DNA of 60,711 bases from Candidatus Melainabacteria bacterium RIFCSPLOWO2_02_FULL_35_15 (GCA_001784585.1 MFRN01000030.1:1-60711); one strand, 5' to 3'. Shown: positions 7,760-16,696, numbered from the stretch's first letter. Notes: generated by a model from the sequence alone, not told the origin. Made by a program: numbers and translations.

Positions 7760-8434
7760 ATGAAAAAAGAAATTAACATAATCTTTTTTGGTGCTCCCGG
7801 GGCCGGTAAAGGTACACAGGCAAAAAAAATGTCCTGTGAACTAAAACTACCGCATATTGATACAGGAAGTTTAATAAGAGAAGCTATTACAAATAAAACA
7901 GAGCTTGGCATAAGAGCACAACAGTTTGTTGAAAGTGGGAAATTAGTCCCAGATAATCTTGTAATTAATTTAATCAAAGAAAAGCTTATTATATTAAAAG
8001 ACAGAAACTTTAATGGTTTTATTTTAGATGGTTTCCCACGGACAATTCCGCAGGCAGATGCGCTTAAAACTTTACTTGAAGAATTAAAGCTCGAGCTTAC
8101 GTATGTATTAAACATACAAGCACCTGAAAATATTCTTATAAAAAGGCTTAGCTCGAGAAGACTCTGTTCAAATAAAAACTGCGGGGCAATTTTTAATTTG
8201 ATTACAAAAAGGCCAAAAGAAGAAAATAAATGTGATCTATGTGGTTCACCTCTATATCAGCGCAAAGATGATACAGAAGAAGCAGCGAAAGAACGATTAA
8301 ATGAATATCATAATAAAACCGCGCCACTTGAAAAATATTACCGGGACCAGAATAAACTGGCTGATATAGCTGGCACAAAAGATTCAGAAGATGTTTATAA
8401 TGAGATAATAAAAATCCTTTATTTATGCCAATAA
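7760..8434 (+). CDS. adk: Adenylate kinase with zinc-binding lid
   Basis: Adenylate kinase interconverts ATP, ADP and AMP. The 224 residues include the P-loop GAPGAGKGT (11-19), DGFPRT (90-95) and a lid domain with Cys136, Cys141, Cys158 and Cys161, the four-cysteine zinc type. The first Cys pair has four residues between its members (CSNKNC), wider than the usual two. It is followed by map with a 10-bp overlap. A TATTAT ends 6 nt before the ATG and there is no Shine-Dalgarno. Confidence 0.97.
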   Translation: MKKEINIIFFGAPGAGKGTQAKKMSCELKLPHIDTGSLIREAITNKTELGIRAQQFVESGKLVPDNLVINLIKEKLIILKDRNFNGFILDGFPRTIPQADALKTLLEELKLELTYVLNIQAPENILIKRLSSRRLCSNKNCGAIFNLITKRPKEENKCDLCGSPLYQRKDDTEEAAKERLNEYHNKTAPLEKYYRDQNKLADIAGTKDSEDVYNEIIKILYLCQ

Positions 8435-9210
8435 CATTTTATGAAGAAGAACAATTCGAGACAATTAAGCTTGCAGGAAAACTTGCCAGGCAGGTTCTGG
8501 ATCTTGTATGTAAATCTGTTAAGCCCGGCATAAGTACCTGGGACCTGGATCAAATTGCAGAAGAATGGATTAGAGCACATGGTGCAAGTCCTACCTTTAA
8601 AGGTTACTTAGGGTTTCCGGCTTCACTCTGTACATCGGTAAACCATGAAGTAGTTCATGGCATTCCAGACAAAAATAAAATCTTAAAAGAAGGAGATATT
8701 ATTAGCCTCGATATAGGTGTAACTGTAAAGGAAAAATTTAAAGATGCTGAATGGAATTATATTGGGGACACAGCAAAAACAGTTGCTGTAGGTTCTATTA
8801 ATGCCCAGATACAAAAATTAGTGGATGATACCGAAGCTTCATTGTATAAAGGTATTGAAAACTGTAAAACCGGAAAAACCATTAAAGACATTTCCATTGC
8901 TGTAAACAATGTGGCAAAAAAAGGAAAGTATGGGATTGTAAGAATGTTTGGAGGCCATGGAATAGGTTCAAATTATCATAGTGAGCCATTTATCCCAAAC
9001 TGGCCTGAATACTTTGAACACACTAACAACACAGAAATAAAACCAGGTATGTTGTTATGTATTGAACCTATGTTCAATCTCGGTACTGATGATGTAAGAA
9101 AACTAAAAGATGACTGGACAATTGTCACTGCAGATCATAAACCCTCGGCACATTTCGAACATACTATTTTGGTTACCGGCAATGAATCATTTGTAACAAC
9201 CACCCTTTAA
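8425..9210 (+). CDS. map: Type I methionine aminopeptidase
   Basis: This enzyme removes the initiator Met from nascent proteins. The length is 261 residues. Metal ligands can be placed at Asp96, Asp115, His178 (GGHGIG), Glu214 (CIEPMF) and Glu245 (FEHTILV), with the family His in [13 protein letters not shown]. The gap between the two ligand Asps is 19 residues, about eight more than in the textbook enzyme, because of the insert [13 protein letters not shown]. The start overlaps adk by 10 bp, and infA follows after 17 bp, so the genes are probably cotranscribed. Confidence 0.96.
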   Translation: MPITFYEEEQFETIKLAGKLARQVLDLVCKSVKPGISTWDLDQIAEEWIRAHGASPTFKGYLGFPASLCTSVNHEVVHGIPDKNKILKEGDIISLDIGVTVKEKFKDAEWNYIGDTAKTVAVGSINAQIQKLVDDTEASLYKGIENCKTGKTIKDISIAVNNVAKKGKYGIVRMFGGHGIGSNYHSEPFIPNWPEYFEHTNNTEIKPGMLLCIEPMFNLGTDDVRKLKDDWTIVTADHKPSAHFEHTILVTGNESFVTTTL

Positions 9211-9215
9211 TACGT

Positions 9216-9221
9216 TATAAT
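9216..9221 (+). promoter_or_regulatory. infA -10 box with leaderless spacing
   Basis: TATAAT lies in the 17-bp gap after map and ends 6 nt before the infA ATG. A TTGTAA at 9191-9196, inside the map coding sequence, is a possible -35 with a rather long spacer of 19 bp. No Shine-Dalgarno fits in the gap. Confidence 0.55.
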
Positions 9222-9227
9222 CTTCCT

Positions 9228-9476
9228 ATGCCAAAAGATGCAATTGAATTTGAAGGTATTATAAAAGAATCACTGCCAAATGCAATGTTTCGGGTCGAGT
9301 TAGAAAACGGGCATCTGGTACTAGCCCATATTTCCGGGAAAATAAGAAAAAACTTTATTAAAATATTGCCAGGTGATCGGGTAAAAGTTGAGCTTACACC
9401 TTATGATTTAAATAGAGGCAGGATTACTTTCAGGGTTCAGGATAAAAGGGGGATCGTTAAGGACATTAACGAATAA
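9228..9476 (+). CDS. infA: Translation initiation factor IF-1
   Basis: This is an 82-residue OB-fold protein with the family blocks [38 protein letters not shown] and [10 protein letters not shown]. The C-terminus ([13 protein letters not shown]) is about ten residues longer than in E. coli. It lies between map and rpmJ in the standard order. Confidence 0.97.
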   Translation: MPKDAIEFEGIIKESLPNAMFRVELENGHLVLAHISGKIRKNFIKILPGDRVKVELTPYDLNRGRITFRVQDKRGIVKDINE

Positions 9477-9488
9477 AGGAATTTAAAA

Positions 9489-9602
9489 ATGAAACACAGA
9501 GCATCAGTAAGAAAAATTTGTGCAAAATGCAAAATTATCAAACGCAAAGGGCGTGTAATGGTGATTTGTGAAAATCCAAAGCATAAGCAAAAGCAGGCAT
9601 AA
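9489..9602 (+). CDS. rpmJ: 50S ribosomal protein L36
   Basis: This 37-residue basic protein starts [15 protein letters not shown] and has the L36 zinc motif with Cys11, Cys14, Cys27 and then His32 ([12 protein letters not shown]). It begins 12 bp after infA with AAAGGAA as ribosome-binding site. The usual start MKVR is MKHR here. Confidence 0.96.
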   Translation: MKHRASVRKICAKCKIIKRKGRVMVICENPKHKQKQA

Positions 9603-9607
9603 AACGT

Positions 9608-9655
9608 GTAGAGACGCTCCGCTGGAGCGTCTTTACTCCAGCGGAGCGTCTCTAC
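9608..9655. repeat. Large palindromic element between rpmJ and rpsM
   Basis: GTAGAGACGCTCCGCTGGAG (9608-9627) is followed after 8 bp by its exact reverse complement (9636-9655). Each arm is itself nearly palindromic (GACGCTCC GCT GGAGCGTC), so the element can fold as one long hairpin or two small ones. The outer GTAGAGACG...CGTCTCTAC is shared with the repeat inside the CCA-adding enzyme gene at 33506-33605. It may act as a processing or attenuation hairpin within the ribosomal operon; this is inference. Confidence 0.8.
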
Positions 9656-9773
9656 TGCGGATAACAGACCGGTTTATAAGGAAAAAATGCGTAATTGCTT
9701 GTTTCAATTGCATAAAAAAGATAAAATTGTTGTCTTTAGAAAACCCGATAGTAAATAATAAAATTGAGGAAAC

Positions 9774-10160
9774 ATGGCACGATTTAGTGGAGTAGATTTA
9801 CCACAAGATAAAAGAGTAGAAATTTCACTTACATATCTTTATGGAATTGGCAGATCTCAGAGTAATAAAATTTTAGAAAAAACCAGTGTTGATAAAAACA
9901 AAAGGATGAAAGATCTTACTGATTCTGAGATAAATAAAATCAGGGAGGAGATTGAAAAAAATTATCAGGTTGAAGGTGATTTAAGAAGAATTGAAGGATT
10001 AAATATTAAACGTTTAACGGAAATTAATTGTTATCGGGGGATAAGACACAGGAAAGGATTACCGCTTAGGGGCCAAAGAACAAAAACAAATGCAAGAACA
10101 AGAAGGGGCAGAAAGAGAATGACTGTAGCCGGTAAAAAGCAAACACCAACTCTGAAATAA
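9774..10160 (+). CDS. rpsM: 30S ribosomal protein S13
   Basis: 128 residues, starting [21 protein letters not shown], with the [11 protein letters not shown] helix and the C-terminal [23 protein letters not shown] block that contacts 16S rRNA and tRNA. A GAGGAAAC sequence just before the ATG supports the start. A 172-bp gap with the palindrome separates it from rpmJ. Confidence 0.98.
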   Translation: MARFSGVDLPQDKRVEISLTYLYGIGRSQSNKILEKTSVDKNKRMKDLTDSEINKIREEIEKNYQVEGDLRRIEGLNIKRLTEINCYRGIRHRKGLPLRGQRTKTNARTRRGRKRMTVAGKKQTPTLK

Positions 10161-10166
10161 AAAGAA

Positions 10167-10541
10167 ATGAAACCAAAGAAAAAAGAAAGAAAAAATGTAC
10201 CGTCCGGATATATTCATATCCAGTCTACCTTTAACAACACTATTGTTACTGCTACAGACACTCATGGCAATGCACTGGCCTGGTCGAGTGCTGGGGCATG
10301 CGGATTTAAAGGTGCAAAAAAAGGTACGCCATTTGCTGCACAGCAAGCAGCTATCAGCGTGGCAAAAAAAGTTTTAGATCATGGCATGAGACAGGTTGAA
10401 GTTCAGGTAAGTGGGCCAGGTGCAGGCAGAGAAACTGCAATAAGAGCACTGCAGTCAGCAGGACTTAGAGTAACTGTTTTACGTGATGTTACCCCCATAC
10501 CGCATAATGGTTGCAGAGCATCAAAGAGGAGAAGAGTATAA
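10167..10541 (+). CDS. rpsK: 30S ribosomal protein S11
   Basis: 124 residues with [45 protein letters not shown] and the terminal [18 protein letters not shown]. Only 6 bp separate it from rpsM. rpsD does not follow; rpoA does, as in Cyanobacteria. Confidence 0.98.
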   Translation: MKPKKKERKNVPSGYIHIQSTFNNTIVTATDTHGNALAWSSAGACGFKGAKKGTPFAAQQAAISVAKKVLDHGMRQVEVQVSGPGAGRETAIRALQSAGLRVTVLRDVTPIPHNGCRASKRRRV

Positions 10542-10554
10542 TAAAGGAGAAAAA

Positions 10555-11556
10555 ATGAGTCAGATAACAATAAAATGCCTGGAAAATAAAACCAATAATG
10601 ATGGTTCACTTTATGGAAAGTTTTTAATTGAGCCGTTTGACAGAGGTTTTGGTGCAACAGTTGGAAACTCACTAAGAAGGATCCTGCTCTCGAGTATTCC
10701 TGGCTCAGCTGTTAGCGGGGTAAGAATTGAAGGGATAACTCATGAGTTTTCATCTATACCAGGAGTTTTAGAAGATGTTGTCGATATAATGCTAAACCTA
10801 AAAGGGTTAGTGGTTAAGTCATTTTCCAGTCAGCCGCAAACTTTAAAAATTTCTGCAAAAGGTCCCATGACGATTTTAGCAAAGGATATTATTCTTCCGG
10901 CAGATATTCAGGTTATTAATCCGGACTGGAAGATTGCTACTTTAGCTGGTGATGGAAAACTTGAAATGGAAATTATTGTAGAAAATGGAGTTGGCTATGT
11001 TCCTGCTGATAAACAAAAAACACAAGACAAACCAATTGACATGATTCCTGTGGATGCAGTTTTCATGCCCATTAGAAAAGTTGCTTATTTAGTCGAATCA
11101 GTGAGAACACATGACGGTGTGGATTTTGACAGATTAATTGTAGATATATGGTCAAGCGGCGGTGTAGAGCCGACTGTAGCTTTAGGACAGGCTGCTGCAA
11201 AACTAATTGAAAAGCTGGCACCAGTAGCTCAATTTTCCGGTGAATCAATCAGCATACAAGCAGCTGTTGAACCGGTAAAAACAGAGGAAGCTGTAGATCA
11301 AAGAAAACAGCTCAGCATCGAAGAGCTGGAACTCTCTGTCAGGGCATATAATTGCTTAAAGAGAGCAAATATTAATTCACTGGGTGAGTTATTAAGCCTT
11401 TCATATAATGAGCTTATGAACATTAAAAACTTTGGGAAGAAATCAGCTGATGAAGTATTAGAAAGATTACACAAAATGGGATTGCATCTTATTGACGAAA
11501 CCATCCCACCGAATATTGATGAGCTGAGTATGGAAAGTGAGGCATTTTCTACTTAA
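10555..11556 (+). CDS. rpoA: RNA polymerase alpha subunit
   Basis: I choose the ATG at 10555 (MSQITIKCL) because AAAGGAGAAAA lies directly before it and the product then starts like other alpha subunits; upstream starts in the same frame overlap rpsK. The 333 residues include the dimerisation block FDRGFGATVGNSLRRILLSS, and the C-terminal domain SIEELELSVRAYNCLKRANI with INSLGELLSLSYNELMNIKNFGKKSADEV-like DNA-binding helices. The stop overlaps the rplQ start by one base. Confidence 0.97.
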   Translation: MSQITIKCLENKTNNDGSLYGKFLIEPFDRGFGATVGNSLRRILLSSIPGSAVSGVRIEGITHEFSSIPGVLEDVVDIMLNLKGLVVKSFSSQPQTLKISAKGPMTILAKDIILPADIQVINPDWKIATLAGDGKLEMEIIVENGVGYVPADKQKTQDKPIDMIPVDAVFMPIRKVAYLVESVRTHDGVDFDRLIVDIWSSGGVEPTVALGQAAAKLIEKLAPVAQFSGESISIQAAVEPVKTEEAVDQRKQLSIEELELSVRAYNCLKRANINSLGELLSLSYNELMNIKNFGKKSADEVLERLHKMGLHLIDETIPPNIDELSMESEAFST

Positions 11557-11909
11557 TGAGACACTTAAGGAAAAAAAACAGATTATCACTACCAGCAGAT
11601 CAAAGAAAAGCAGTTTTACGTACCATGGCAAACTCATTCTTTAAATCCGGTGAAATTAAAACTACTTTAGGCAGAGCAAGGGCACTACAGAGAGAAATAG
11701 AATACCTGATTACACTTGCAAAGCGCGGTGATATACATGCCAGACGTCAGGCTGCTGCGTTTTTGTATGAAAAGGATGTTGTAAAAAAGCTGTTTAATGA
11801 AACTGTCGGTAATTTCAAAACTAAAAAGGGCGGTTACACCAGACTTATTAAAACCCTGCCAAGACGTGGCGATGCTGCTCCTACAGCTATTTTGCAATTA
11901 GTTAATTAA
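11556..11909 (+). CDS. rplQ: 50S ribosomal protein L17
   Basis: 117 residues starting MRHLRKKNRLSLPADQRKAVLR with the L17 block FFKSGEIKTTLGRARALQREIEYLI split over residues 29-53. It is coupled to rpoA by a TAATG-type overlap. It ends the ribosomal protein run; truA, rplM and rpsI do not follow here. Confidence 0.97.
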   Translation: MRHLRKKNRLSLPADQRKAVLRTMANSFFKSGEIKTTLGRARALQREIEYLITLAKRGDIHARRQAAAFLYEKDVVKKLFNETVGNFKTKKGGYTRLIKTLPRRGDAAPTAILQLVN

Positions 11910-11915
11910 GGACTC

Positions 11916-11950
11916 TTGTCATTGCGAGGAACGCAGTGACGAAGCAATCT
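11916..11950. repeat. Short dispersed palindromic repeat of the GTCATTGCGAGG type
   Basis: The stretch TTGTCATTGCGAGGA then ACGCAGTGACGAAGCAATCT folds as GTCATTGCG / CGCAGTGAC with one mismatch. I recall near-identical intergenic repeats in many unrelated bacterial genomes, but could not check. It lies just after rplQ and could end or protect the operon transcript. Confidence 0.6.
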
Positions 11951-11963
11951 TACCTGATCGATA

Positions 11964-12902
11964 ATGTCAAATTTAAACACAACTACTGGTAAAGTCTCCC
12001 TAAAAAACCCTGTTCTGCTTGCTTCCGGTACATGCGGAGTTGCAGGACATGAATTTGAGCCTTATTTTAATTTAAGTGAGCTTGGCGGAATAGTTACTAA
12101 AAGTTTAAGCATAAAACCAAGAGATGGAAATCCTGCTCCACGCGTAGTAGAAATCCCAGGCTGTGGAATGCTCAATTCAATCGGGTTACAGAATCCGGGC
12201 ATTGAATACTTTGTAAAAAATGAGTTGCCTTACTTAATTAAAAAAAATGCCACAATAATAATTAATATAGTCGGTGAAACAGTGGACGACTATGCAGGTG
12301 CTGTTAATTTTATAAGAGATAAAAATGAGATTTCTGCAATAGAATTAAATCTCTCATGTCCCAATGTATCCGGCGGATTGGATTTCAGTCAGGATCCAAA
12401 AAAAGCTTTTACTCTAATCAGTGAAATGAAAAAGTTAACTAAAATCCCTCTCTGGGCAAAACTTTCTCCAAATGTTACTGATATAACTGAAATCGTAAAA
12501 GCCTCTGTAGATGCAGGTTCTGATGGAGTTTCTTTAATTAATACTGTTTTAGGTCTTGCTATAAACCGCTGGACTAAAAAGCCTGCCCTTCCACGTGCTA
12601 CAGGCGGATACAGCGGTCCTGCTATAAAGCCAATTGCACTTAGGATGATCTGGGATACACATAAAAAATTTCCAAACATTCCTATTATTGGAATAGGCGG
12701 GATACATACTGCAGATGATGCCATTGAATTTTTACTGTGTGGTGCATCATGTGTACAAATCGGTACTGCAAACTTTGTAAATCCAAAAGCAAGTATTGAA
12801 ATAATTAATGGTTTAAAGGATTATTGTGAGAAAAATAAATTGAATTCAATTAGTGAAATTGTCGGGGCTGCACACCATTTAGTAACTTTAAGTGGAGCCT
12901 GA
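11964..12902 (+). CDS. pyrD: Dihydroorotate dehydrogenase, class 1B catalytic subunit
   Basis: This FMN enzyme oxidises dihydroorotate to orotate in pyrimidine synthesis. The 312 residues fit class 1. Seen are NPVLLASGTCG, IPGCGMLNSIGLQNPG, and NLSCPNVSGG with the class 1 catalytic Cys132, then IGIGGIHTADDAIEF and GASCVQIGTANF at the phosphate site. Class 1B enzymes use a PyrK electron-transfer subunit; no pyrK is adjacent. The 54-bp gap from rplQ is occupied by the GTCATTGCG repeat. Confidence 0.95.
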   Translation: MSNLNTTTGKVSLKNPVLLASGTCGVAGHEFEPYFNLSELGGIVTKSLSIKPRDGNPAPRVVEIPGCGMLNSIGLQNPGIEYFVKNELPYLIKKNATIIINIVGETVDDYAGAVNFIRDKNEISAIELNLSCPNVSGGLDFSQDPKKAFTLISEMKKLTKIPLWAKLSPNVTDITEIVKASVDAGSDGVSLINTVLGLAINRWTKKPALPRATGGYSGPAIKPIALRMIWDTHKKFPNIPIIGIGGIHTADDAIEFLLCGASCVQIGTANFVNPKASIEIINGLKDYCEKNKLNSISEIVGAAHHLVTLSGA

Positions 12903-12924
12903 GATGCAGGAGTTATAAAAAGTA

Positions 12925-12936
12925 CACCACGTGGTG
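12925..12936. terminator. CACCACGTGGTG palindrome after pyrD
   Basis: A perfect 12-bp palindrome begins 22 bp after the pyrD stop. There is no run of T after it, so it is only a weak terminator candidate or a protein-binding site. The remaining gap to 13120 shows nothing else convincing. Confidence 0.25.
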
Positions 12937-13119
12937 GAATAACTACTTCTATGTTAGAACGGGGGCTGGGTGTAGACCCGGCTCTCTGATTAAGTTTTAA
13001 AAACACATGATCTGCCAGATTCTTAAGAATTTCTTTAGAAAGATAACTTTCTATTTTAATTTGTTTGCCTTATTATCAAATTACAAGGTTAAAGTCCAGG
13101 TTAGTCAAATTTTTCATAG

Positions 13120-14109
13120 ATGATTTTAGCTATATTAATACAACCAATTAAAACAATATTTGCTCCATTATTTTGGGTACTAGATGAAACTATACCAAAA
13201 GATGAAAAGCCAACCTTGGAAAATTTTAAAAAATGTTATATCAACAAATGTAATAAAAACCAACCGCCGGGAGATGTTGAAAAAAGGCTTCTCCTTGAAC
13301 TTTTAGGCAGTATTGGTGTTATTAGTGGAGCAATGCTTTGGGTGTATGGTTATTTTAAAAACAGTAAATTTTGGAAATATCTTGGAGGAGGATTATCGTT
13401 TGGAGGACTTGGAACAACTATTACTGGACTTATTCAATATGCCAGATTAGGAATCGGTGAACTATTAAAATTACCTAAAAAATCTGATCCTATAGAACCA
13501 GATGAAAAAAATAAAGCAAATGATAATCCGGAACCAGTTCCAAAAAATATGAGCTTAGTTCCTGTAAATAATGAAGTAGATAATGGAGATAGTACAAAAA
13601 CTAAAGATCAAAATGGACAGAAGGATGTTATTCAGGACGAGTTAGCAGAACCTGGTTACGGAAAGCAATTGCTTAACATAGGTGAAGGAGCTGTCAATAA
13701 AGTCGCCGCAACAACCTCTGACATCCTAGAAAGTCATCCTAATCTTAAGCCTTTCATACTTATAATTCCTGGCGGGGGCAGTATATTGTTAGCAGTTGAA
13801 GCTGTTAAAATCTTTAATGAGTTTAGAAAAGGAAATTTTAGCTTTGAATATGCTGATCCTAAAACTGGGCAAAAGACAGAGTATAGTTATTCTGACGACA
13901 AGACTAAAAATAAAATCTTATTTGAAAAATCCTGTGAAATATTAGGAGTTAATGAGAATTCGACTGAGGAAGAAGTTAAAAAAGCGTATAGAAGTGCAGC
14001 TAAGAAATATCATCCTGATAGAAACTTAGGAGATGAAACTGCTGTCGGACAATTTAAAAACTCAGCACTTGCATATGAAATTATTCGAAAATATAGGGGC
14101 TGGGATTAA
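13120..14109 (+). CDS. Membrane-anchored protein with C-terminal J domain
   Basis: The 329-residue protein has no N-terminal J domain. An N-terminal region includes likely membrane segments near residues 65-85 ([20 protein letters not shown]) and 88-110, and a third hydrophobic stretch near 209-228 ([20 protein letters not shown]). A charged low-complexity linker lies between. The last 60 residues form a J domain: [20 protein letters not shown], then HPD at 298-300. J domains stimulate DnaK ATPase, so this may recruit DnaK to a membrane. No chaperone gene is next to it. It ends 4 bp into the convergent aguA. Confidence 0.8.
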   Translation: MILAILIQPIKTIFAPLFWVLDETIPKDEKPTLENFKKCYINKCNKNQPPGDVEKRLLLELLGSIGVISGAMLWVYGYFKNSKFWKYLGGGLSFGGLGTTITGLIQYARLGIGELLKLPKKSDPIEPDEKNKANDNPEPVPKNMSLVPVNNEVDNGDSTKTKDQNGQKDVIQDELAEPGYGKQLLNIGEGAVNKVAATTSDILESHPNLKPFILIIPGGGSILLAVEAVKIFNEFRKGNFSFEYADPKTGQKTEYSYSDDKTKNKILFEKSCEILGVNENSTEEEVKKAYRSAAKKYHPDRNLGDETAVGQFKNSALAYEIIRKYRGWD

Positions 14110-15188
14110 ATTAATAGCTCCTGCTTCGTCATACAGTGTAATCCACCGCCTTCTTCTATTAAAAGAGAGCAATCAATCCCTGCTATTTTTCTGTCAGGAA
14201 AAACCTTTTTAAAGGTTTGAAGAGCTTTTTTATCTGCCAGGCAGTTAAATGTCGGAATGATTACCCCGCCATTTACAAAAATAAAATTTGCATAAGAATT
14301 TGGCAGTCTTTCGTTTTTAATTTCTATACGATCCGGCACAGGAAGTTCTATAACTTCTAATTTATATCCCTTCTTTGGATGTATCCACTTTTTTAAATAT
14401 TCAATGCTTTCATTTAGATGTTCATAATTATTATCTTTTTTATCATTAGATTTGCAGATTAAAATCTTTCCTGGACCGACAAATCTGGCTACATCATCTA
14501 TATGTCCGTCTGTATGATCCCCTTCCAGTCCTCGTTTTAGCCAGATTATTTCTTCTGTATTAAAAACAGATTTTAAAATGTTTTCAATTTCATTTTTACT
14601 TAAGTCTGGATTCCTGTTTTTATTTAAGAGACATTGTTCTGTCGTAAGAATCAATCCATCACCAGAAAACTCTAAAGATCCTCCTTCCATGATGATTGGA
14701 TAGGATTCTATTTCACAGCCTAAGTAAAATGCCATCTCTTTCGGAATGTTGTTATCCAGATTCCACGGAGAAAATTTTCCTCCCCATGCATTAAATTCAA
14801 AATCAATTAGTACTGGTTTTTTCTTTTTCCCGTCACCTGTCTCCATAAAAAACGGGCCATAATCCCGGATCCAGATATCGTTATTCGGGATTATAATTTT
14901 TTTTAGTTTATATTTTTTCTGTTGAGACATACTACAGCATGTTTCTTCCAGGAATTCTTCATTTGGAATTATCAAATTCACATCCTGAAATTCCAGGATT
15001 TTATTCACCAATTCAATATAAAATTTTTTTATTTTCTCTATTCTTTTCTTTCCCCATTCCTTTTCATTATGAGGCCATGAAAGCCAGGTAGCACGCTGAG
15101 TTTCCCACTCAGCAGGATAATGTCTGTTAGCTGTTAGCTGCAGACTATTGGTTATTGGTAAAAAGAATTTCTTTTCCTTAATTTTCAT
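14106..15188 (-). CDS. aguA: Agmatine deiminase AguA
   Basis: AguA converts agmatine to N-carbamoylputrescine. The 360 residues carry [57 protein letters not shown] and the C-terminal GGGLHCMT with catalytic Cys352. These motifs fit the agmatine deiminase branch of the Porphyromonas-type peptidylarginine deiminase family. It follows aguB with an 11-bp overlap, so the two-step pathway is encoded together. The N-terminal 20 residues before the conserved block are not diagnostic, so a later start is possible. Confidence 0.94.
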   Translation of the reverse strand: MKIKEKKFFLPITNSLQLTANRHYPAEWETQRATWLSWPHNEKEWGKKRIEKIKKFYIELVNKILEFQDVNLIIPNEEFLEETCCSMSQQKKYKLKKIIIPNNDIWIRDYGPFFMETGDGKKKKPVLIDFEFNAWGGKFSPWNLDNNIPKEMAFYLGCEIESYPIIMEGGSLEFSGDGLILTTEQCLLNKNRNPDLSKNEIENILKSVFNTEEIIWLKRGLEGDHTDGHIDDVARFVGPGKILICKSNDKKDNNYEHLNESIEYLKKWIHPKKGYKLEVIELPVPDRIEIKNERLPNSYANFIFVNGGVIIPTFNCLADKKALQTFKKVFPDRKIAGIDCSLLIEEGGGLHCMTKQELLI

Positions 15189-16041
15189 CTGAATACTTTA
15201 ACAGACTATTATAACTGTCAATTCTTCTATCACGTAAAAATGGCCATATCTGTCTGCATTCTTTTGTTTTACTAAAATCAATTTCTACTTCTGAAATAAC
15301 TTCATTTGTTTTGTCTTGTTTAACCAGGGCCCCATAAGGATTTACTAAAAAAGAATGTCCCCAGAAATTTAAGTGCCCTTCTTTTCCTGCTCTGTTTACA
15401 GCCATGACATATATTCCATTTGCAATAGCATGTGAGCGCATAATGGTAGTCCAGGCCTCAACTTGTTCAGAGTAAACATCAGCAGGTTCATTATCATCCC
15501 AGCCAATTGCAGTAGGATAGATTAAAATATCCGCACCTTTAAGAGCTGTAATTCTGGCTGCTTCCGGGAACCACTGATCCCAGCAGATTAAAATACCAAG
15601 ATTTCCAAGAGATGTTTTTATAACTCTGAATCCCAGGTCTCCGGGGGTAAAATAATACTTTTCATAAAATCCAGGATCATCAGGAAGGTGCATCTTACGA
15701 TAGTGTCCTGCTATTTCTCCGTTATTTTCTATAATTAAGCAGCTATTGTGATAAATCCCTTCTGTTCTTTTTTCAAAAATCGGCAGAGTTAAAACAATCT
15801 TTAAATCTTTTGCAAGCAATTGAAAATGTTTTATTATATCTGATTTAATTTCAACAGCTGTATCAAAGTATTTTTTATCTTCTGTAATCGGGAAATAATC
15901 CCACAAAAATAATTCAGGAAGCACTATTAATTTTATATGATTCTTTGCAGCAGATTTTATTTTTTCTGAATAATATTTCAGGTTTTTATTAAAATCACCC
16001 TGTGATTTCCCCTGAATCCATGCTGTTTTAAACGATGGCAT
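15178..16041 (-). CDS. aguB: N-carbamoylputrescine amidase AguB
   Basis: This nitrilase-fold amidase yields putrescine, ammonia and CO2. The 287 residues show the catalytic triad: Glu43 in LPELFLWDYF, Lys116 in HYRKMHLPDDPGFYEKYYF and Cys153 in ILICWDQWFPEAAR. These contexts and the partner aguA make the N-carbamoylputrescine specificity likely. A TAAAAT box ends 6 nt before the ATG, suggesting a leaderless transcript. Arginine decarboxylase, needed to make agmatine, is not in the window. Confidence 0.95.
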   Translation of the reverse strand: MPSFKTAWIQGKSQGDFNKNLKYYSEKIKSAAKNHIKLIVLPELFLWDYFPITEDKKYFDTAVEIKSDIIKHFQLLAKDLKIVLTLPIFEKRTEGIYHNSCLIIENNGEIAGHYRKMHLPDDPGFYEKYYFTPGDLGFRVIKTSLGNLGILICWDQWFPEAARITALKGADILIYPTAIGWDDNEPADVYSEQVEAWTTIMRSHAIANGIYVMAVNRAGKEGHLNFWGHSFLVNPYGALVKQDKTNEVISEVEIDFSKTKECRQIWPFLRDRRIDSYNSLLKYSDEN

Positions 16042-16047
16042 AGAGAT

Positions 16048-16053
16048 ATTTTA
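16048..16053 (-). promoter_or_regulatory. aguB -10 box with leaderless spacing
   Basis: Read on the minus strand, TGTTAAAAT gives a -10-like TAAAAT that ends 6 nt before the aguB ATG. No Shine-Dalgarno is visible. Confidence 0.45.
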
Positions 16054-16107
16054 ACAGGACTTATATAAATAAGTTTTTCTACTTTGTTCCATTTACTTGA
16101 TGCTGCA

Positions 16108-16623
16108 CTAAGGAGGAGGAGCAGAACCAGCATTACTACCGACATTTGGTGCTTCTATGAATGAAATTTCAGGATCGTTATTTGGTTCTGGTGCTACTTC
16201 AGGAGTAGCTGTTATAGCAGCTGTGGCAGGCGATTGATCAGAGATATCATCATCATCTAAAGTTAAAACCACATCGTCACCTTCATTACTATTTCCAGAG
16301 TTATCCACTGAACCTGCCTGATATTTAACCTGAAAAATAATTTTGTTTCCGCTTTCATCTTTCTTATGACATTTAAAAGTACCATCTTCTCTTTTTTTAC
16401 AGCATCGTGACTCAAAGTTTCCTGTATCATCTTTTCTACATTTCGGATAGATAAAATTTGCATCTTCACTACAGACAGGTTTTGCATCACCGGGGCACTG
16501 AACTTTCATCTTTCCTTTATTATTTTTTTCACAGCTACATTCCTGTGCATTTGCAAAGTTATTAATTATAATTCCCAGGCCAAGAATTAAAATTATTGAA
16601 ACAAAAAGGCTTTTTCTTCTCAC
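16108..16623 (-). CDS. Secreted eight-cysteine protein with acidic/Pro-rich tail
   Basis: The 171-residue product starts with GTG at 16623 after GAGGATTTAAA. A signal peptide ends near ANA-QE. Residues 29-85 hold eight cysteines (29, 31, 43, 51, 62, 74, 75, 85), suggesting a disulfide-bonded domain. The tail from about 105 is acidic (LTLDDDDISD) and then Ala/Pro-rich, ending SAPPP. The signal peptide core (ILGLGI) resembles that of the next upstream secreted gene (ILGPGI), and both genes share an upstream motif. I know no family; export and a surface role are inference. Confidence 0.75.
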   Translation of the reverse strand: MRRKSLFVSIILILGLGIIINNFANAQECSCEKNNKGKMKVQCPGDAKPVCSEDANFIYPKCRKDDTGNFESRCCKKREDGTFKCHKKDESGNKIIFQVKYQAGSVDNSGNSNEGDDVVLTLDDDDISDQSPATAAITATPEVAPEPNNDPEISFIEAPNVGSNAGSAPPP

Positions 16624-16670
16624 TTTAAATCCTCACTAAAAACCTCTAACCAGTTCACTAGGTTTCTTAT

Positions 16671-16676
16671 ACCCCT
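16671..16676 (-). promoter_or_regulatory. Promoter-like motif shared by the two secreted-protein genes
   Basis: On the minus strand a TAGGGGTATAAGAAA stretch lies about 50 nt upstream of the GTG of the eight-cysteine gene. A closely similar GAGGGTATAAAAAAT lies upstream of the Pro-rich secreted gene. Each is preceded by a short palindrome containing GGGCT(A/T)GCCCT. Confidence 0.35.
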
Positions 16677-16696
16677 ATTTAAGAGGTATTTTTAGT

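Noticed and set aside
9568-9795. A 75-codon open frame covering the end of rpmJ and the palindrome
   Set aside because: It overlaps rpmJ in another frame, is mostly the palindrome and the spacer, and runs past the rpsM start. rpmJ and rpsM are certain.
10483-10554. Longer N-terminus for rpoA
   Set aside because: The added codons lie inside rpsK, and the ATG at 10555 has a strong ribosome-binding site and the expected protein start.
13120-14109. True DnaJ chaperone
   Set aside because: There is no Gly/Phe region, zinc domain or C-terminal substrate domain; only the J domain is present, at the C-terminus.
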